Source of the DNA: Eretmocerus hayati
Taxonomy: Eukaryota; Arthropoda; Insecta; Hymenoptera; Aphelinidae
NCBI GenBank assembly: GCA_029851415.1
Contig: CM056743.1
Location: 77,270,186 to 77,334,185, forward strand
Length of the DNA: 64,000 nt
Direction of reading: 5' to 3'
In this document: positions 11,550 to 22,290 of the stretch, in pieces
How the letters are laid out: each line of letters starts with the position of its first letter
Position numbering within the stretch: the stretch's first letter is position 1
Program-made: the position numbers and the translations under genes
Notes under the pieces: generated by a model
Seen by the model: only the letters and a program-made list of their open reading frames with translations
The model's database searches: none
Told to the model about the DNA's origin: nothing

Positions 11550-11683
11550 GTCAACGGTGACTAAATAGTGGTCCGAGTTACCGAAAGCTTCGCGGTATGA
11601 TCTTACGTTAGTGATGGCTGATTGTCGCGTTCTAAAATCATCACATGGTCTATTTGGTTCGCGTCTCTACCATTTGGGTGTGC

Positions 11684-12206
11684 CTATGTGTGCTTATGGA
11701 TATCCTTCTTCTCAAATGCTGTGCTTTTAATCACTATATTCCTAGTGGTTGCAAATTCGATAGCCTTAATCCCATTTCCATTACTTATGTCATGTGAACT
11801 TTGGGTGCCTGTGACCGCTTGATATAGAGGTTCCTTGCCAATTTTAGCATTGAAATCTCCCAGGACGATCTTTGTATTTAGGCTGCCACGAGTGCGATCG
11901 AGGTGTGCCGCTAGGTCTGTGTAGAAGTTGTCTTTATCCTCCTCTTCGGCACTCTCAGTAGGTGCGTGAACATTGAAGATAGTGAGATTAAACGGCCTGG
12001 TTCGCAACAGGAGGACGGATATGCGATTGCTGATGAAAGAGTAGTCTCTAATAAAGGGAAATAGTGTGGTTTTGACCAAGAAACCTGTAACCAGAGCGCG
12101 CTTTGTTGTACCCCCACCGAGGTATGTGTAGCGACCTACTCTCAGTTCTTCCTCATCAGGTCGTCTCGTCTCCTGGATAGCTAGTATATCGATATTATAC
12201 GATTGT
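11684..12206 (-). pseudogene. LINE endonuclease, truncated
   Basis: APE-type endonuclease fragment. From 12206 it reads IDILAIQETR (the first conserved catalytic Glu region), then FNLTIFNVHAPT and LGDFNAKIG. The N-terminal start of ORF2 is missing and the frame ends at 11684, before the RT frame. The box GDFNAKIG is the form seen in RTE-group LINEs. Confidence 0.7.
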
Positions 12207-12348
12207 TGTCATCATGAATCGGACCATCAAGCAGTTGTCCTTCGACAATTTCTGCAACTATTAAATCATTTAATTCTTGCTCAACAACACGATTCACTCG
12301 CTGATCTCTACCTTGCCGAGATAGGTTAGAATACGGTTTTCGATTCAT
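12181..12348 (-). CDS. short unrecognised ORF next to LINE truncation point
   Basis: A 55-codon frame from ATG 12348 starts MNRKPYSNLSRQGRDQRVNR, is rich in charged residues and looks more coding-like than chance, but it runs into the truncated LINE endonuclease near 12206 and stops at about 12181. It may be the first exon of another transposon gene interrupted by the LINE. I do not recognise the family. Confidence 0.2.
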   Translation of the reverse strand: MNRKPYSNLSRQGRDQRVNRVVEQELNDLIVAEIVEGQLLDGPIHDDNNRIISIY

Positions 12349-12913
12349 GATGATCACGAAACAGTTTATCTTATTAGAAAAAACGTAAAAGAGCTGATAT
12401 ATCCCATACTCAACTACTGATCCCTCGATTCCTCGAAGATGGTGGTCGATGCTCGTGGAAGCTGTATAGCTGGAGGAAACTGCTCTGTCAGCGGCGATGA
12501 GCGGTAGCAGGGAGTAAGACTAATGCGTGCGCCCGGTGGTGATATTTTTCTTGTGATGGTGATACACAAAGATAATCAAGAATTTCCAGCGAAGATCTCG
12601 ATGAAGAGGTTCTCCGGCTGCCGCAGAAGAGCTGGTGATGCGGATAAATGAGTCGTAGCCGCCGGTGATGAGGTCTAATGACGGAATGTACGCGGAGATG
12701 AGCTCGCGATGGCCGCACCACGCGTTTACCGCGCTTTTCCACCTCTGCGATAACTTTAAGTCTACTAAAAGTTAACTCGTGAGCGAGAACTTTTCTGATC
12801 GCGCGGGAGAGGAAGAGCGTTGACTTGAAGTTATCTTATAGTTATCGTCCGAGCGATTTCGCTGACGCGATTTCTTTGCGATAAAGACGCGATATCGCGA
12901 AACTTATCGTGCG
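12349..12913. other. no gene recognised
   Basis: Mixed-composition sequence between the LINE/short ORF and the gypsy remnant. Minus-strand open frames here have no recognisable domains. Several GCGAT-rich stretches occur near 12840-12910. Confidence 0.3.
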
Positions 12914-13477
12914 ATGACTGGTGTTCAGAGACTGCACGGGGCTGTCCTACAGTATCTTTCATTGTTTGTTTCGGAAAATCAAAAGGATTGGGACAAGCTT
13001 GTACTTTTCTTATTGTTGGCTTTCCGATCATCGCAAAATGAGAGCACTGGATTCACACCTGCCGAACTACATCTTGGCCAAGACCTTCGTCCACTTCCGG
13101 ATCTGATCCACGGACCACCTCCAGATGACTTGGAGAAGTCAACAACAGAATATAATCAGGAGATCCGAGGAAGACTAGAGAGAGTATACCACATCACTCG
13201 TCAAAGAATGAAAGTCGAATCAGCGGAAACAGAAGCCCGCTATGACTTGGGTGCTAAGGAGAAAGATTTTATTGAAGGACAGAGAGTTTGGTTTTATCCT
13301 CCTCGAAAATCAGTTGGACTAACACCAAAATTGCAATCGTCGTGGGAAGGACCGTACCTGATCCTAAAGAAAATCAACGATAATGTCTTCTGCATCCAAA
13401 AGTCATCGAGACACAAGTCAACGGAGATCGCCTAGCACCCTACTTGGACCGACAAGAGAATTGCCTCGCCTGAGGTT
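12914..13477 (+). pseudogene. gypsy integrase C-terminal fragment
   Basis: Encodes the end of a Ty3/gypsy integrase catalytic core (LQYLSLFVSENQKDWDKL, then FRSSQNESTGFTPAELHLG) and the C-terminal domain with VWFYPPRKSVGLTPKLQ and WEGPYLILKKI, which is the GPY/F-type module. A frameshift near 13410 separates this from the expected last residues (VNGDRLAPYLDRQ in another frame, ending with TGA at about 13470). The upstream DDE residues are absent, so this is a fragment. Confidence 0.75.
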
Positions 13478-13820
13478 TCCGGCTGGTTTTCTCCCCAGAT
13501 TGTGAGACGAATGCCGGGGCAAGGGTTATGATATCCAGCCTACACCATCTCCTATCATAAACCCACTCTCAACATCCCCGTGAGTCCCTCGAGTTCATCA
13601 TGGAACGAGTACTTCTGAACACCTGGAAGCAACAGTTGGATTGGAGATCCTGGAGCCGCTGTTTGAGCGAAGAAGATTGATTCGTATGATAGAACTCTTC
13701 TCTAAATTGGACCCTCCCTGATCCTGGAGCGTCAGTAGGATGAGCAGTCGTGGAGGAGAGAAGACTATCCGATAGAAGAGATTAATTGACGAGGACGTCA
13801 ATCGTTCGAGGGAGAGATAG

Positions 13821-14021
13821 TGTAACATATGTATATATTGTATGCACGTTGCAGCCGATCATGTTCTGTTCGTTGATCGGTTGCTAGTTAGTTTGTATGT
13901 TGACGCTGCGAGGTTAGTCTGCTCGAGGCTGTCACGGGGTTAGGACGTCTGTTGTGATTGCGTCTGAATAAAGTGCGCTAGTTCTTTTTATCATCAGTGT
14001 GTTCTGATTATTATCGTTACA
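13821..14021 (+). repeat. LTR of the gypsy remnant
   Basis: Begins TGTAACATATG and ends ATCGTTACA, giving TGT...ACA ends, with an AATAAA polyadenylation signal near 13967 and a purine-rich tract immediately before it. A partner LTR is not in the window. The end could alternatively be at 14033 (..CGTAACA). Confidence 0.55.
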
Positions 14022-14807
14022 GGTGATCGTAACAATATATTCCGAAGAGCGATTCGATTCTCAGAGTTGAGATCGGAAGGGTTGAGAGGTTTCAATGACG
14101 ATGGAAAGGCGTTCCAACACCAAAGAAAACGTGTTTCGGTCGATATCTTGGGCCCAGATTCGGCTTTTAAAATTTGTCTGCCCAATAGATTTTATAGTTC
14201 AGGAATTAGTGACATGTTTTGTTCCCTCCCAGAGCCGTTTTAATCGATTTTCATTGCCATGTAAACACGATTTTGAGTAAAATATAGTCTTCCATTAGGA
14301 GAAATTGGATTCGGCTCTCAAGGATTGCCTCAAACGGAGTTTCCTGCAACGGATTCTATATGTTCCAAAAATTTAACGTGGATTACATGGAGTTGAAATG
14401 TTTTTAAAGGCTTTTTGAGGATCGAGAATGAGCCTCAAGAAGATGTCATCAATGTGTAATTTTGGGGCTGGACGAGTGAAACGCTGTAGAAGAAAATTGT
14501 ACGTATTGAGATGCTTGCGAAAATAATGGTTGTTCGCGGGAAGACCTCAATGAAGAAGCTGGTGTGCGTTCAAACACGAACTCATCCCCGCCCAAATTAA
14601 CTCTTTGCTCATTTGAAGTTGAGAGACTTTTCAAATAGACGTAGCTGATGACGAGCCTTTGAGTTTTCCTTGTCAAAATGTACAGAGGAATGATTTATCA
14701 CTTACCTATTCAAGTATTATAATATGTATGATATACGTTCATTCCCAAGGATTCATCATGAAGTTATATTCATATACTTACTCGATTATGGAATCAGAAA
14801 GAACATA
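14022..14807. other. no gene recognised
   Basis: Spacer between the gypsy LTR and the Tigger element; small open frames only, none with recognisable motifs. It is the likely host-derived target of the Tigger insertion. Confidence 0.3.
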
Positions 14808-17800
14808 AGGTGAATTGCACTTTAGTGGAACAAACCGTGATTCTTGACCTATAGTGGAATAGACTGAACGCCAGGTCGAATAACTCCAGTAATTTATTTA
14901 GAAATTAGATTCGATAAATATATGTAAATACTTCAAAGCCTCCTCTAAAAAGTGCAATTTGTATTATTTATCTAACTTTACACGGTTATTTGTGAAAATT
15001 CATTGAAAATCACTCCTTGGAGTCTTGCCGGTAGTTGGCTCAAATTCGCTCGGCCGAGCCCGGGCCAAGATTTTTTCAAAAGGCTAGCGTAGTGAATTGA
15101 AGGCCGCTAGGACTGAAATTCTTTTTACTATATTCAAATAAGGTCTCCTAGATTCGATCCCGAGCAATTCTGACTCTAAAACTTCATTATATTTTTTATA
15201 ATTAGCTATTCCACTATCGGTAACAAAAAAACCTGCGTGACCGATAGTGGAACAGAGCTGAGCTCTGCATTCCACGAACGGCAAGCCGCTCGCCTGCGCT
15301 CGCCCAAAGCGGAACATATGCAGACACAGTTGCACAATTATTAATTATCCATTGTTTATTGAACTTGGCACAGGCAGATAAGCTTGCAAGTTATCGGGGG
15401 CTACCGTGCGACTCCGTTTTTATCTTAATCTGACCGCTTTTAATTCAGAAAAAGTGTCTCTTGTACGACGCAAATGTGACAACATACCTAACCTCTGCCA
15501 AGTACTTACTGTATGCAGCTCATGTAAGTGAAAATTGTTATTGATTCCCTAATTACTTGAGAAGTATAAAGTAATCATCCATTTGAGTGATCGAGTACTC
15601 ACTAAGTACTTATTCTTGTATATCTTGGGTCCATTCAACATTCACAATATACTTACAGATACATACATCCTCAAAAATGCCAAAAGTTGCCAAGAATAAA
15701 TTACAGCCATCAGATAAGGAAAAATCCTCTCAAATCAAGAATGAATCTATAGAAAGACAAACGTATGATGTCGAGAGTCTAAAGAATGCTGTGAAAGAAC
15801 TTGGAACTGGAGCTGCGCTCCATGCAATATCCAAGAAATATAATGTTCCAAAGACTACTCTATTCAGGAAATGGAAGGACCCGAGTGGGATTGACTGTAA
15901 AAAGGGCCCGCCAACAATTCTAACTGCTGCTGAAGAACAACAGATTTGTGACTGGATCAAGTATAGAGCTGAGCGTGGATTCCCTGTGACAAAACCCTGC
16001 TTACTTAACTGTGTTAAAAAGTTCCTGGATGATGGGAAGAGAAAAACTGTGTTTAAGAATAATCGTCCAGGATACAGATGGTTTTCAGGATTCATGAAGC
16101 GCCACTCAGATATCAGTGTACGAATGTCTCAGAGTTTGACAATCACTAGAGCTTCAATAGAACAAGAAAAAGTTGACGAATGGTTCAAGAAAGTTGAAAC
16201 TTATCTACGTAGACTGAATCTTTTAAATACATTGAGTGATGGTGGTAATGAGGATGATGCAGGTGGCGAGTACAATGAAGAGGTGGCAAGACGTATATAT
16301 AATTGTGATGAATCTTCTTTTCGCACTAACCCACTAAGTGACAAAGTACTAGCAGAAAAAGGTGCAACAAGAGTCTGTAATCTTATCGGTGCTAATGAGA
16401 AAGAGTGTGTCACCATCCTTGTGACAGCCAATGCTGCTGGAGAGAGAGCTCCAAGCATGGTACTTTTTCCAGGAGAGAATTTGCCAAAAAAACAAGCTCT
16501 TCAGAAAATACCTGCAGACACTTGGTCCTATGGTCTCTCAGAAAATGGATGGATGGATATACCATCATTTTATTGTTATGTAACCAGAGTGCTGTACCCT
16601 TGGTTAAAAGCAAAGAAGATTCCGTTCCCAGTTGTTCTTTTTGTGGATAATCATTCATCTCATGTCACTTTACCACTGGGGAAATTCTGTCAAGCCAATG
16701 GTATTGAGCTTCTTCCACTATATCCCAATGCAACTCATTTTTTACAGCCCTTGGACGTTTCATTGTTTCGTCCACTGAAAGCCAAATATAGGGAAGTGCT
16801 CCTTGAATACAAAATTGCTAATGGAATAATTCATTCGAGAAGAGAAAACTTGCCTGCAGTGTTAGATATTGCTTTTGAAGCAATTGACTTCAAAAATATT
16901 GTTAAAAATGGGTTCAGGGCTTGTGGGCTGTACCCTTTCAGGAAAAATATTGTACAAAGTAATGTGCTCAAGGATTGTAAGAGAAAGAAGAGCATTGAAG
17001 CAGATAATTCAACTCCATCTCCAAATCAAAGCCAGTTAGTCGATGGCCCTTCGAACAAAGTCCAGGAGTTGTTGAGTCTTTTTGAACCTACTTTGATTAC
17101 TCCGGATGTTTTGAGAATGTTTGAATCTAATGCAGAGAATCTTATTATTGAACAACCTCAAGGAATTAGTCTGGAGTCATTGCAAGAAATTTGGAGCGAA
17201 CTGAAAAGAATGAGTGGTACTTTTAAGTCTTAAAACTATTGCTTACTGTGTTTGTCTGTGCTGTCTCAAAATTATGTGTCACTCATAAATCTTGAATGTT
17301 ACTCATTTATTGTGTATTCATTTGTTGTTTGATAACAGGTTCTACTGGAAAAGCAGCCAACACCCCAGTGCAGTTTGCCAGTGACATACCTTCTGATGAA
17401 CATTTGTTCACTTCTTCGAACTCAGATGAACATTCAGTACCTTTCGTAGAAAATGTTTCTTTGCCCAGAGAAGAAGAGAGTATTAATCCTCTCCCTGTCG
17501 GTGACACTTGTCATGTGATTGACTTAGAAATTTCAACTGAATCAGAGATGAGTCCTAGTGTAGTTCAAATAGAATCTTGTCAAGATGAGTCTATGCTCTA
17601 TCGACAAAGAATAGACTCTACGAGTGCTGAAGATGACAGCTCGAAGAGCTTATTTGATCTTGATGATTCGACAATGGGCTTCATTGCATCAAACGCTCAT
17701 GGTACTTGTCACAGTTTTTATATGACATGTTGACAACAATAGTGGAATGATTGAGACTCACAGGCATTAATAAATTCACTCATATTTCAGATGAATTTGA

Positions 17801-19618
17801 GCAAACTGCAGCAGTGGACTTCATTGAAAAAATGCAAATTACTGAAGAACAGCTGTGCGAAACCGTTCCTTCAGCCGTGGATTCTCCTGTAAACCATGAT
17901 CATCTTAGCGCTCATATTACATCATATGACAATCATGCACCAAGAGTGTTGCAGACAGTTGCTGGTAAGGAAGATTCTGGGAGAGATCTTTTACCTTGCA
18001 CAGATAACTCGACAGATATTGTAACAGGTTCTGAATCAGCTAATTCTGTAAAAGAGCCCTCAAAAAATTACCTGGATTTTGAAAGTAAGTTATTCTTTAT
18101 TGATCATCTGAAGTTTTAGCAACCGTTCAACGAAGCTCATCTTTTGCTCATCTTGTTCTCAGACAAAGACAAGGATGAGGGAGTATTGGATCTCTCCATT
18201 AGAAGAGAATGCTTGTCTACGCATAACAAAAATAACAGTCTCGTGCCACTTACTACGACTACTTGTTCTCAGGTGGAAAACTGTGAGAATAAAGTGCTTA
18301 ATGGTATGTTTCTCCTCTTGGGCATCAGTATCTTATCATTTGCAATCAAACTCATCTCCTGAATTTTCCAGAAATCCAAAATACAATTGCTCAGGAATCT
18401 CAAGATCCACCAAAAGAAAATGATCGTCTGGAGATAAATTCAGGTGAACCAGGAATTTTTCTTATGAATTTAATGAGTGCCTTGATTGAGTCGTTCACAA
18501 TTTATACCTTCGATGGTTCTCGTTCCAGCTTGTGCAGTCATACCAGAAGCCAATGTTCAAACGGCATTCATGAACGCTTTTCCCATTCCCAAATTCAATC
18601 TCGGCAAGAAAAAGAAGCTCCCTAAAGTTCCGGCAGCGGGAAGTCTTGCCGAAGCTATGGAAATTCTAGAAGATAAAGAACGAGAAAAAAAAATGGCAGA
18701 GGAGGAAAAACAGCGAAGGAAAGAAGAGAGAGAGAAACAAAAATTTGTAAGAAACGATCAGATAGAGAAAACCAAAGCAAATCAAGAAGAGAGAAAGAAA
18801 TTGAATGAAAGAAAGAGGTCTCTGAGTAAGGAACTTGGTGAATTGAAGAAGGAAATAAAAACTGAAACCAATATGGATACAATACAGACCCTTCATGATG
18901 GAATTACGGAAACGCTTGGCCATATTGATGAAGTGAATAAGATCATCACTAATTTGGATATTGAACGTCAGCTACTACAGTTAAAAGGAAACAAAAAAAA
19001 GAAGTGATTACTTTTCCAAGTTTTGATTTCGTTTGTGTCGAAAATCTCATTAAATTTTACACGGCATTATTAAACAGTATTCAATATGTTGACTACCTTG
19101 TAAAAAGTCATTTCGCCCGGTGATAATTTTGTACTACGTCATTAATGAGACCAACTAGTCGATTTGCACATAAATTCCTAGTTTAGTTGAATTAAATAGG
19201 CGAAAAGTAGAACATATCTTGTGATTCTATTAGTATCAAAACGAATAAATTGTCTATTTTTCATAAGCTAATCAAATACTGAGTTCGTCACAAGTCTATA
19301 ACCCCCTTTGATACCCATAGAGATAGTACCAAAGAGGTATAGGAGAATACACGTTCCTCTTCCGGCAAACAGCCATTCCACTATAGGCAAAAAGTGGACT
19401 CGTGTAGTTCCGAATTAGGCAAAATTTCTCTTTCACTAAATTACCTCTCAAATTCTTTAATCTCAACCTTCCCTCGATTTTCTTTTCTAAAAATGATCCT
19501 GAGACTCTTGCCTTTCAGACACAGTAGTTAAGTTTAGTGCTAAACGAATGGTTTTTTAGGTATATCGCGGTGAACTTTTGGTATACCCAAAAGCGTTCCA
19601 CTATAGGGCAGTTCACCT
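14808..19618 (+). mobile_element. Tigger/pogo-type DNA transposon, apparently intact
   Basis: Bounded by a TA dinucleotide on both sides (14806-14807 and 19619-19620), the target preference of Tc1/mariner/pogo elements. The left end reads AGGTGAATTGCACTTTAGTG and the right end, on the minus strand, AGGTGAACTGCCCTATAGTG. The block TATAGTGGAA also recurs just inside the left end (about 14850), and related TTCCACTATAGG sequence occurs near 19375. The interior carries one gene with a pogo-type transposase. Confidence 0.85.
15677..19007 (+). CDS. Tigger/pogo transposase with spliced C-terminal extension
   Basis: DDE-family transposase that cuts and pastes the element. I start at ATG 15677 (MPKVAKNKLQ); the open frame further upstream has only a GTG. 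Exon 1 (15677-17216) has a psq-type helix-turn-helix (about residues 30-80), a CENP-B-type DNA-binding region, and the DDE core with NCDESSF, VDNHSSH and FLQPLDVSLF. Reading through the first donor gives a 518-residue protein ending at 17233. Splicing exons 17339-17701, 17791-18084, 18163-18303, 18372-18443 and 18529-19007 stays in frame at every junction (all introns phase 1) and gives about 962 residues. It adds an acidic, Ser-rich region and a final charged coiled-coil rich in Lys/Glu. Introns have standard GT-AG ends. The long form is inferred from phase agreement. Confidence 0.8.
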
Positions 19619-19620
19619 TA

Positions 19621-21042
19621 TATGAGTATGAGTAGTTCCATGGAAACTCTGGAATAATGTGTCCCTGCTTGTACGAACCCTAAAAACACTTGAGAAAAAA
19701 CCTGGAAGGTCATTATCGATGTATTCTTTGGTGATCTTTTTGTCGCGATCGTTAGTTTTTCAATTCAGGGCTACTCGACAAAATTATTATCATAAGAGAG
19801 GTCAGAATGTCAGTTCCGTGCCCTGTGGTTTCCCATTATTCCGACAGTTAAGAGTTTGGAACATCGCGGTGGGGCTCGCTCGTGGTTCGGGAGGGCAACC
19901 TCATCAAACATGATGCTATCAAGCACCAAACAGCACTGCTATAAGAGCACAAAGATCACTTATTGTGTGAATGACGAGCACACTGAGAAAAAAGAAACAG
20001 TAATTATTCCAGGAATGCCGAGTTATGAGTGTCGCGAACGCACTCTGACAGTGAATATTCCTGTTTCGTTCAGTAACCGGGAAGGGTAAAGTCTCAAGTA
20101 AAATTGAGGAAATTTTCTGTGTTCATACCGGATTCTTTGCTGAAAGTAAACGGGAGTTATTACTGTGACAGCTAGTAATGAGTGTCGCGAGCGCACTCAC
20201 TTTGTAAAAATTCCTGATTTGTTCAGAAATGTAGAACAGAACATTTTCTGGTATGATTCTGGACTTTTTCATGATGAATTCGGACTTTCTCCAGTGAATT
20301 GCCGTGCTAATACACGATGAATGCTCGTGAATACTTCTGTATAGATCAATACTCATTCCAGAACTTGTCGGTACTTATTCCAGGGACTCAGGCTGGGCCA
20401 AAAAATAAAACCGGACTCTCTCCAGAATTCAAATTTCGGTTTAGAGGGTATGACAATTCATCACAGTGAGAACAGGTGCGGAATTAGTGGAGTGAGTAGT
20501 GGAACAGGAGGGGGGCGGTACAAGGACAACGAGAACCCCTTTAGGGAGGCACGAAGACACCTTAACTGATGTACTTGACTATGCGTTCGCCCCAGTCAGT
20601 GAGGTAGGTTACCACCTTAACTGCTGTACTCAACTACGCGTTCGTCCCAGTCGATAAGGTAGGTTACCACCTCAACTGCCGTACTTAACTACTGTCGGTA
20701 TAGTAGGACTCAGCCCCAGTCGATGAGGTAGGTTACCACCTTAACTGCTGTGGGTGGAACTCAAGACGGCGCCGTAACCCACGGTAAGTGTCGGTATGTT
20801 AGAACTCACCAATATGATAGAAGAAACCGACCACAACGTATAGCAAGGGAGCTGGCGATTATTTTTGTGCCAAATTCCGGGATGGCTGGAAAAGAGATAT
20901 GTTACGTGCGGCAGCTCAACTAAACCTTTGGCGGTGTTCAGCGATCCTGTAAGGGTGCCGAAAAATTGTTATTGCATTTTTTATAATTTTTCAAAAAAAT
21001 TGCTTGTGCTATACGTCGGTGAAAATGAAACTCTCAGGAATG
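19621..21042. repeat. repeat-bearing spacer left of the giant element
   Basis: Two kinds of local repetition. Near 20020-20230 a block around TGAGTGTCGCGA-ACGCACTC is present twice with diverged flanks. At 20558-20755 a 55-68-bp unit containing AGGTAGGTTACCACCT and AACTGCTGTACT occurs about three to four times (16-mer at 20603, 20658, 20726). No protein-coding gene is recognised. Confidence 0.5.
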
Positions 21043-21046
21043 GTAG
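21043..21046 (+). other. target-site duplication, left copy (GTAG)
   Basis: The four bases GTAG precede the 5' LTR and the same four follow the 3' LTR at 59507-59510. Ty3/gypsy-type integrases usually make 4-6-bp duplications. Confidence 0.8.
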
Positions 21047-21629
21047 TGTCAGGAACCCATATAGGTTCCCAACTAGCCCTACATATTACTATAAATACTC
21101 TACACGCTCGCCACTGGATAAATATATCCCATGAGACCACCTGCATCTGCAGCTGCATCCGGCGCACGATCGTAAGTGGGACGCGATCTCGACCCTCCAA
21201 TCACAGCACAAGGACGCTACGATAGAAGACCCTGAATTGCACCAATCCTGGACATGCATCAGAGGGACGCTCGCCTACAGAAGGGTATAAATGGGGCCTC
21301 AAAAGCTCCGTCCAGTGCTTCTAGACGCGCACTCCAACGCGACACCACGCACCCTCCACAGGTGCTTCTAGAAACCCAGTAGAGCTCGTTTCACGATACA
21401 GCCATTTTGAGCCGAGCTTCCTCAGCCCTTGGGGAACTCGTCTCGTAGAATCATTTACGTATTGTACAGTCTCTCTCTCTCATTATTATACTTTGGATCT
21501 AATAAACCTAGCTTACATCAAACCCAGCATTTATTAAGACCACCGCCCATTTTCCACAAACCAATCTGGTTAGTCCTCGGACTTACCAGGCGCAGTACCA
21601 AAGAACCCACTTCGGGGAATCCCGTCACA
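21047..21629 (+). repeat. 5' LTR of the giant element (583 bp)
   Basis: Starts TGTCAGGAACCC and ends CCCGTCACA. Matches 58922-59506 throughout, with the only differences seen in a CT microsatellite near 21470 (2-bp length difference and adjacent bases). Contains TATAAAT at 21286, an initiator-like TCCAGT near 21311, and AATAAA at 21501. Confidence 0.92.
21286..21316 (+). promoter_or_regulatory. LTR promoter: TATA box and putative initiator
   Basis: TATAAAT at 21286-21292 followed about 25 nt later by TCCAGTGC, similar to the arthropod initiator. This would start the genomic RNA; the same module is present in the 3' LTR at 59161. R would then run from about 21314 to shortly after AATAAA 21501. 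Confidence 0.65.
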
Positions 21630-21632
21630 AAC

Positions 21633-21650
21633 TGGTGCTAGGTGTGGGGT
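21633..21650 (+). other. primer-binding site of the giant element
   Basis: Three bases after the LTR, TGGTGCTAGGTGTGGGGT begins with the TGG expected for pairing with a tRNA CCA end; its complement has the layout of a T-stem plus acceptor strand (CCCAC, seven acceptor bases, A, CCA). The tRNA species cannot be named without a tRNA set. Confidence 0.6.
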
Positions 21651-21815
21651 TTCTGCTGTGGAAAATTTGGGGAACAATTTGGGTTTCTGCTGTGGAAAAT
21701 TTGGGGAATAATTTGAGGTTCTGCTGTGGAAAATTTGGAGAACAATTTGGGTTTCTGCTGTGGGAAATCTAGGAAACAAACTGGCTTTTGCTGTCAAAAA
21801 TTTAAGAAACAAACT
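21646..21815 (+). repeat. leader tandem repeat, ~33-35 bp x 5
   Basis: A unit around TTTCTGCTGTGGAAAATTTG recurs at 21651, 21684, 21719, 21752 and, more diverged, 21785. It starts within the primer-binding site and lies in the untranslated leader, where packaging or dimerisation signals usually sit. Function is unknown. Confidence 0.75.
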
Positions 21816-21915
21816 ACTGCAGGGATTTTGAGAATTTTCGCGTCAACCGCGTCGCGCCCCCATTTTGGAGCTTCCCATCAGATATAACGATTGTCAGAAA
21901 GGAAGACAAGGAAGG

Positions 21916-21959
21916 ATGTCCATTGGAATTGCTTTTCTCTCCATCTACGCAGTATCTGG
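21916..21959 (+). CDS. leader exon encoding putative env signal peptide
   Basis: ATG at 21916 opens a 14-codon hydrophobic stretch (Ile, Ala, Phe, Leu, Tyr, Val rich) that ends at a strong donor, GG|GTAAGA at 21959/21960, leaving two bases over. The env acceptor at 55418/55419 needs exactly two bases to stay in frame. Errantiviruses are known to express env from a spliced subgenomic RNA, and the env ORF here lacks its own signal peptide. The join is inferred; the intron would span about 33.5 kb. Confidence 0.6.
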
Positions 21960-22290
21960 GTAAGAAAATTTTTTTTATTATCCCTATATACGTCCTTCGT
22001 GGGGAGAGTCGCGAGGCACAGACTCATTTTATTTTCGCCAGAAGTCAACTATCATTCACCCATTCATTGCAAAATTCAACTCACTTGCTGTGAATAATTC
22101 TAGAATACTATTCTCTCGACGCGATCTGAGATAACTCTATCAAGCAGAGAAGTATCTTCAATCTAAGATTCAATAAAAGTTTGTAACCATTTTTCCCCAT
22201 TCACTGAACTCTGCATTCTTGGCCCTACAAAACGAAAATTAGCTGCTCTACAGTTATTCAAATATACATCTCGATTACACATCTCAACCT

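Larger units (their letters stand above)
9234..12206 (-). mobile_element. RTE-like LINE, 5'-truncated
   Basis: Minus-strand non-LTR retrotransposon. The endonuclease begins abruptly at about 12206, indicating the usual 5' truncation, and the RT ORF ends at 9342 followed by about 100 bp of 3' sequence up to the foldback element. The GDFNAKIG endonuclease box and the RT C-terminus with GRPRMRWIDNVWEDL are typical of the RTE group, though the clade call is by eye. Confidence 0.75.
12914..14021 (+). mobile_element. Ty3/gypsy retrotransposon 3' remnant
   Basis: Carries the C-terminal half of an integrase, a short 3' untranslated part, a purine-rich tract GAGGGAGAGATAG and a single LTR (13821-14021). 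The 5' part of the element is missing. Confidence 0.7.

Noticed and set aside
15587..15676. Longer N-terminus of the Tigger transposase
   Set aside because: The upstream frame begins with GTG and looks non-coding; ATG 15677 has good context and the usual start.
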